Assembly (NCBI GenBank): GCA_905236495.1
Contig: CAJOPV010000106.1
Span: 1-6,819 of the forward strand
DNA: 6,819 bases
Reading direction: 5' to 3'
From: an uncultured Christensenellaceae bacterium
GTDB lineage: Bacteria; Bacillota; Clostridia; Christensenellales; Aristaeellaceae
The notes beneath the pieces are model-generated. The model saw only the letters and a program-made list of their open reading frames with translations, had not been told where the DNA came from and ran no database searches. This document shows positions 4,694 through 6,819 of the stretch, in pieces. Within the stretch, counting starts at the first letter, position 1. Every line of letters starts with the position of its first letter. The position numbers were made by a program, and so were the translations under genes.

Positions 4694-6819
4694 ATGGCGA
4701 AGCGCACCGACATCAAAAAGGTACTCATCATCGGCTCGGGCCCCATCGTGATCGGTCAGGCGGCGGAATTCGATTACGCCGGCACCCAGGCCTGCCTGGC
4801 GCTGAAGGAAGAGGGCTATGAGGTGATACTGTGCAACAGCAATCCGGCCACCATTATGACCGATACCTCCATCGCGGACAAGGTGTATATGGAGCCGCTG
4901 ACGCTGGAATATATCGCCAAGATCCTGCGCTATGAAAGGCCGGACGCCATCGTGCCCGGCATCGGCGGGCAGACGGGGCTGAACCTGGCGATGCAGCTGG
5001 AAAAGAAGGGCGTTCTGAAAGAATGCGGCACGCAGCTTTTGGGCACCTCCAGCGAAAGCATCGAGCGGGCGGAGGACCGGGAACTGTTCAAGGAAATGTG
5101 CCTGAAAATCGGCGAGCCCGTCATCCCCTCCGAAATCACCTATGATATCCGGGAGGCCAAGGCCGCGGCAGAGCGCATCGGGTATCCCGTGGTGCTGCGC
5201 CCCGCTTTTACCCTGGGCGGCACCGGCGGCGGCTTTGCCAACAACGAAGAAGAGCTGACGGAAATCGCCATGAACGGCTTTGCCCTCTCCCCGGTGCATC
5301 AGGTGCTGGTGGAAAAGAGCGTGAAGGGCTACAAGGAAATCGAGTTCGAGGTCATGCGGGACAGCAGCGACCGCGCCATCACCATCTGCGGCATGGAAAA
5401 TATCGATCCCGTGGGCGTGCATACCGGCGACAGCATCGTGGTGGCCCCCATCCTGAGCCTGAACGAGCATGATTTGAAAATGCTCAACGACAGCGCCATC
5501 AAGATCATCCGGGAATTGAAGATCGAGGGCGGCTGCAACGTACAGTTTGCCCTGAATCCCGCTTCCTCCGAATACTTCCTGATCGAGGTAAACCCCCGGG
5601 TGTCCCGCTCCTCCGCGCTGGCGAGCAAGGCCAGCGGCTATCCCATCGCCCGGGTCACGGCGAAGATCGCTCTGGGCATGGCCCTGGAGGATATCGCCGT
5701 GGCGGGCGGCACCGCGGCGAAAGAACCCAGCCTGGATTACATCGTGGCGAAATTCCCCCGCTTCCCCTTTGATAAGTTCGCCTCCGCCCCCAACACCCTG
5801 GGCACCCAGATGAAGGCCACGGGGGAGGTCATGGGCATCGGCAGCAGCCTGGAGGAATGCCTGCTCAAATCCGTGCGCGGCCTGGAAACGGGCGTGAACC
5901 ATTTTTACCTTCCCAAGTTTGACGGCTGGACGGAGGAAGCGCTGCTGGATTATATCAGCGTTTTCCGGGATGATAACGTGTATGCCGTGTTCGAGCTGCT
6001 GCGCCGGGGCGTATCCATCCAAACGCTGCACGAAAAAACCATGATCACGGAATTGTTTCTGGAAAGCTTCCGGCGCATCGTGGAAATGGAAGGCATCCTG
6101 AAGGAAAACCCCGGCTCCGTCCGCGCCCTGGAGTCAGCCAAGAAGATGGGCTTTTCGGATGCGTTCATTGCCCGGCTGTGGGGGCGGCAGGAAATTGAAA
6201 TCTATCGCCTGCGCAGGGCGGAGGGCATCACCCCCGTGTTCCGCATGGTGGATACATTGCATACCGGGGCGTATATCGCTTATCTGTATTCTTCTTATCA
6301 CCATGAAAACGATTCCCGCCTGACGGATAAAAAGAAGATCGTGGTCTTGGGCGCGGGCCCCATCCGCATCGGGCAGGGCGTGGAATTCGACTATTCCACC
6401 GTCCACGCGGTGCAGACCATCCGGCGGGCAGGCTACGAAGCTATCATCATTAACAACAATCCCGAAACCGTGTCAACGGATTATACCACCGCCGACAAGC
6501 TGTATTTCGAGCCCCTGACCCCGGAAGACGTGATGGCGATCGTGGATTTTGAAAAGCCCGAAGGGGTGATCGCTTCCCTGGGCGGGCAGACCGCCATCAA
6601 CCTGGCCCAGCCCCTGATGGAGCGGGGCGTCGCCATCATCGGCACGGACTGCGCCGCCATCGAGCGGGCCGAAAACCGGGACAGCTTTGAAAAGATCCTG
6701 CTGGAATTGGGCATTCCCCAGCCCAAGGGCCGGGCCGTTACCCATATCGAGGAGGGCGTCGCCGTAGCCAACGAAATCGGCTATCCCGTGCTGGTGCGGC
6801 CCTCCTTCGTGCTGGGGGG
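4694..6819 (+). CDS. carB: Carbamoyl-phosphate synthase large subunit, 3' end beyond window
   Basis: Makes carbamoyl phosphate from bicarbonate, ATP and ammonia channelled from the glutaminase subunit CarA; first step toward pyrimidines and arginine. The 708 visible residues of a usual ~1,070 cover the first (carboxyphosphate) half and the beginning of the second. Half one: VLIIGSGPIVIGQAAEFDYAG at the N-terminus, NSNPATIMTD, GGQTGLN, the ATP-grasp loop RPAFTLGGTGGG with R169 matching the E. coli residue number, and metal ligands in IEVNPRVSRSSALASKA (E298, N300). The oligomerisation region follows (~400-545). Half two restarts at ~547 with IVVLGAGPIRIGQGVEFDYS, NNNPETVSTD, GGQTAIN, and breaks off in the second ATP-grasp loop RPSFVLGG. 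The ATG follows AGGAGG (4682-4687) by 6 bases. It is probably co-transcribed with pyrC. carA, normally just upstream of carB, is absent from the visible sequence and may lie downstream or elsewhere. Confidence 0.97.
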   Translation, partial: MAKRTDIKKVLIIGSGPIVIGQAAEFDYAGTQACLALKEEGYEVILCNSNPATIMTDTSIADKVYMEPLTLEYIAKILRYERPDAIVPGIGGQTGLNLAMQLEKKGVLKECGTQLLGTSSESIERAEDRELFKEMCLKIGEPVIPSEITYDIREAKAAAERIGYPVVLRPAFTLGGTGGGFANNEEELTEIAMNGFALSPVHQVLVEKSVKGYKEIEFEVMRDSSDRAITICGMENIDPVGVHTGDSIVVAPILSLNEHDLKMLNDSAIKIIRELKIEGGCNVQFALNPASSEYFLIEVNPRVSRSSALASKASGYPIARVTAKIALGMALEDIAVAGGTAAKEPSLDYIVAKFPRFPFDKFASAPNTLGTQMKATGEVMGIGSSLEECLLKSVRGLETGVNHFYLPKFDGWTEEALLDYISVFRDDNVYAVFELLRRGVSIQTLHEKTMITELFLESFRRIVEMEGILKENPGSVRALESAKKMGFSDAFIARLWGRQEIEIYRLRRAEGITPVFRMVDTLHTGAYIAYLYSSYHHENDSRLTDKKKIVVLGAGPIRIGQGVEFDYSTVHAVQTIRRAGYEAIIINNNPETVSTDYTTADKLYFEPLTPEDVMAIVDFEKPEGVIASLGGQTAINLAQPLMERGVAIIGTDCAAIERAENRDSFEKILLELGIPQPKGRAVTHIEEGVAVANEIGYPVLVRPSFVLG

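Noticed and set aside
3529..4746. Minus-strand open frame of 405 codons
   Set aside because: A codon-bias shadow of pyrC; no motif, and no convincing ribosome binding site or promoter on that strand.
4532..6031. Minus-strand open frame of 499 codons
   Set aside because: Antisense to carB and the pyrC end; rich in His/Gly/Ala/Gln with no domain, while the opposite strand encodes an intact, conserved CarB.

Overview
The window looks like a high-GC member of the Clostridia (Bacillota). This is inferred from strong AGGAGG-type ribosome binding sites, near-perfect sigma-A promoters (TTGACA-17-TATAAT twice), a T-box leader before a cysteine-biosynthesis gene, and clostridial-looking protein types. 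The genus cannot be named from the sequence. There is no rRNA, tRNA, CRISPR array, insertion sequence or other mobile element. Coding density is high, and both edge genes are cut by the window.

Left part (1-993): a minus-strand serine acetyltransferase gene (cysE) runs off the left edge. Its ~240-base leader holds a consensus promoter and a T-box riboswitch with a stem I distal loop, a UGGA tRNA-sensing bulge and an overlapping intrinsic terminator, so cysE should be expressed when tRNA-Cys is uncharged. Back to back with it is a plus-strand extended -10 promoter, preceded by a perfect 7-1-7 dyad.

Middle (994-3298): a thiol-peroxidase cluster. A Cys-type glutathione-peroxidase-family protein is followed by a thioredoxin-reductase-like flavoprotein and a thioredoxin, then a strong hairpin terminator, then a MarR/OhrR-type regulator with the cysteine spacing of a two-cysteine peroxide sensor. 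The flavoprotein keeps its FAD motifs and CATC disulfide but lacks recognisable NADPH-binding motifs. It resembles the ferredoxin-dependent flavin thioredoxin reductases (FFTR) of clostridia. The proposed path is reduced ferredoxin to FFTR-like reductase to thioredoxin to peroxidase, with the OhrR-like protein as likely sensor. This is the most interesting part of the window.

Right part (3299-6819): a new consensus promoter drives pyrC (type I dihydroorotase) and carB (carbamoyl-phosphate synthase large subunit, truncated by the right edge), an ordinary pyrimidine operon. carA is not between them, and the leader is too short for a PyrR attenuator.
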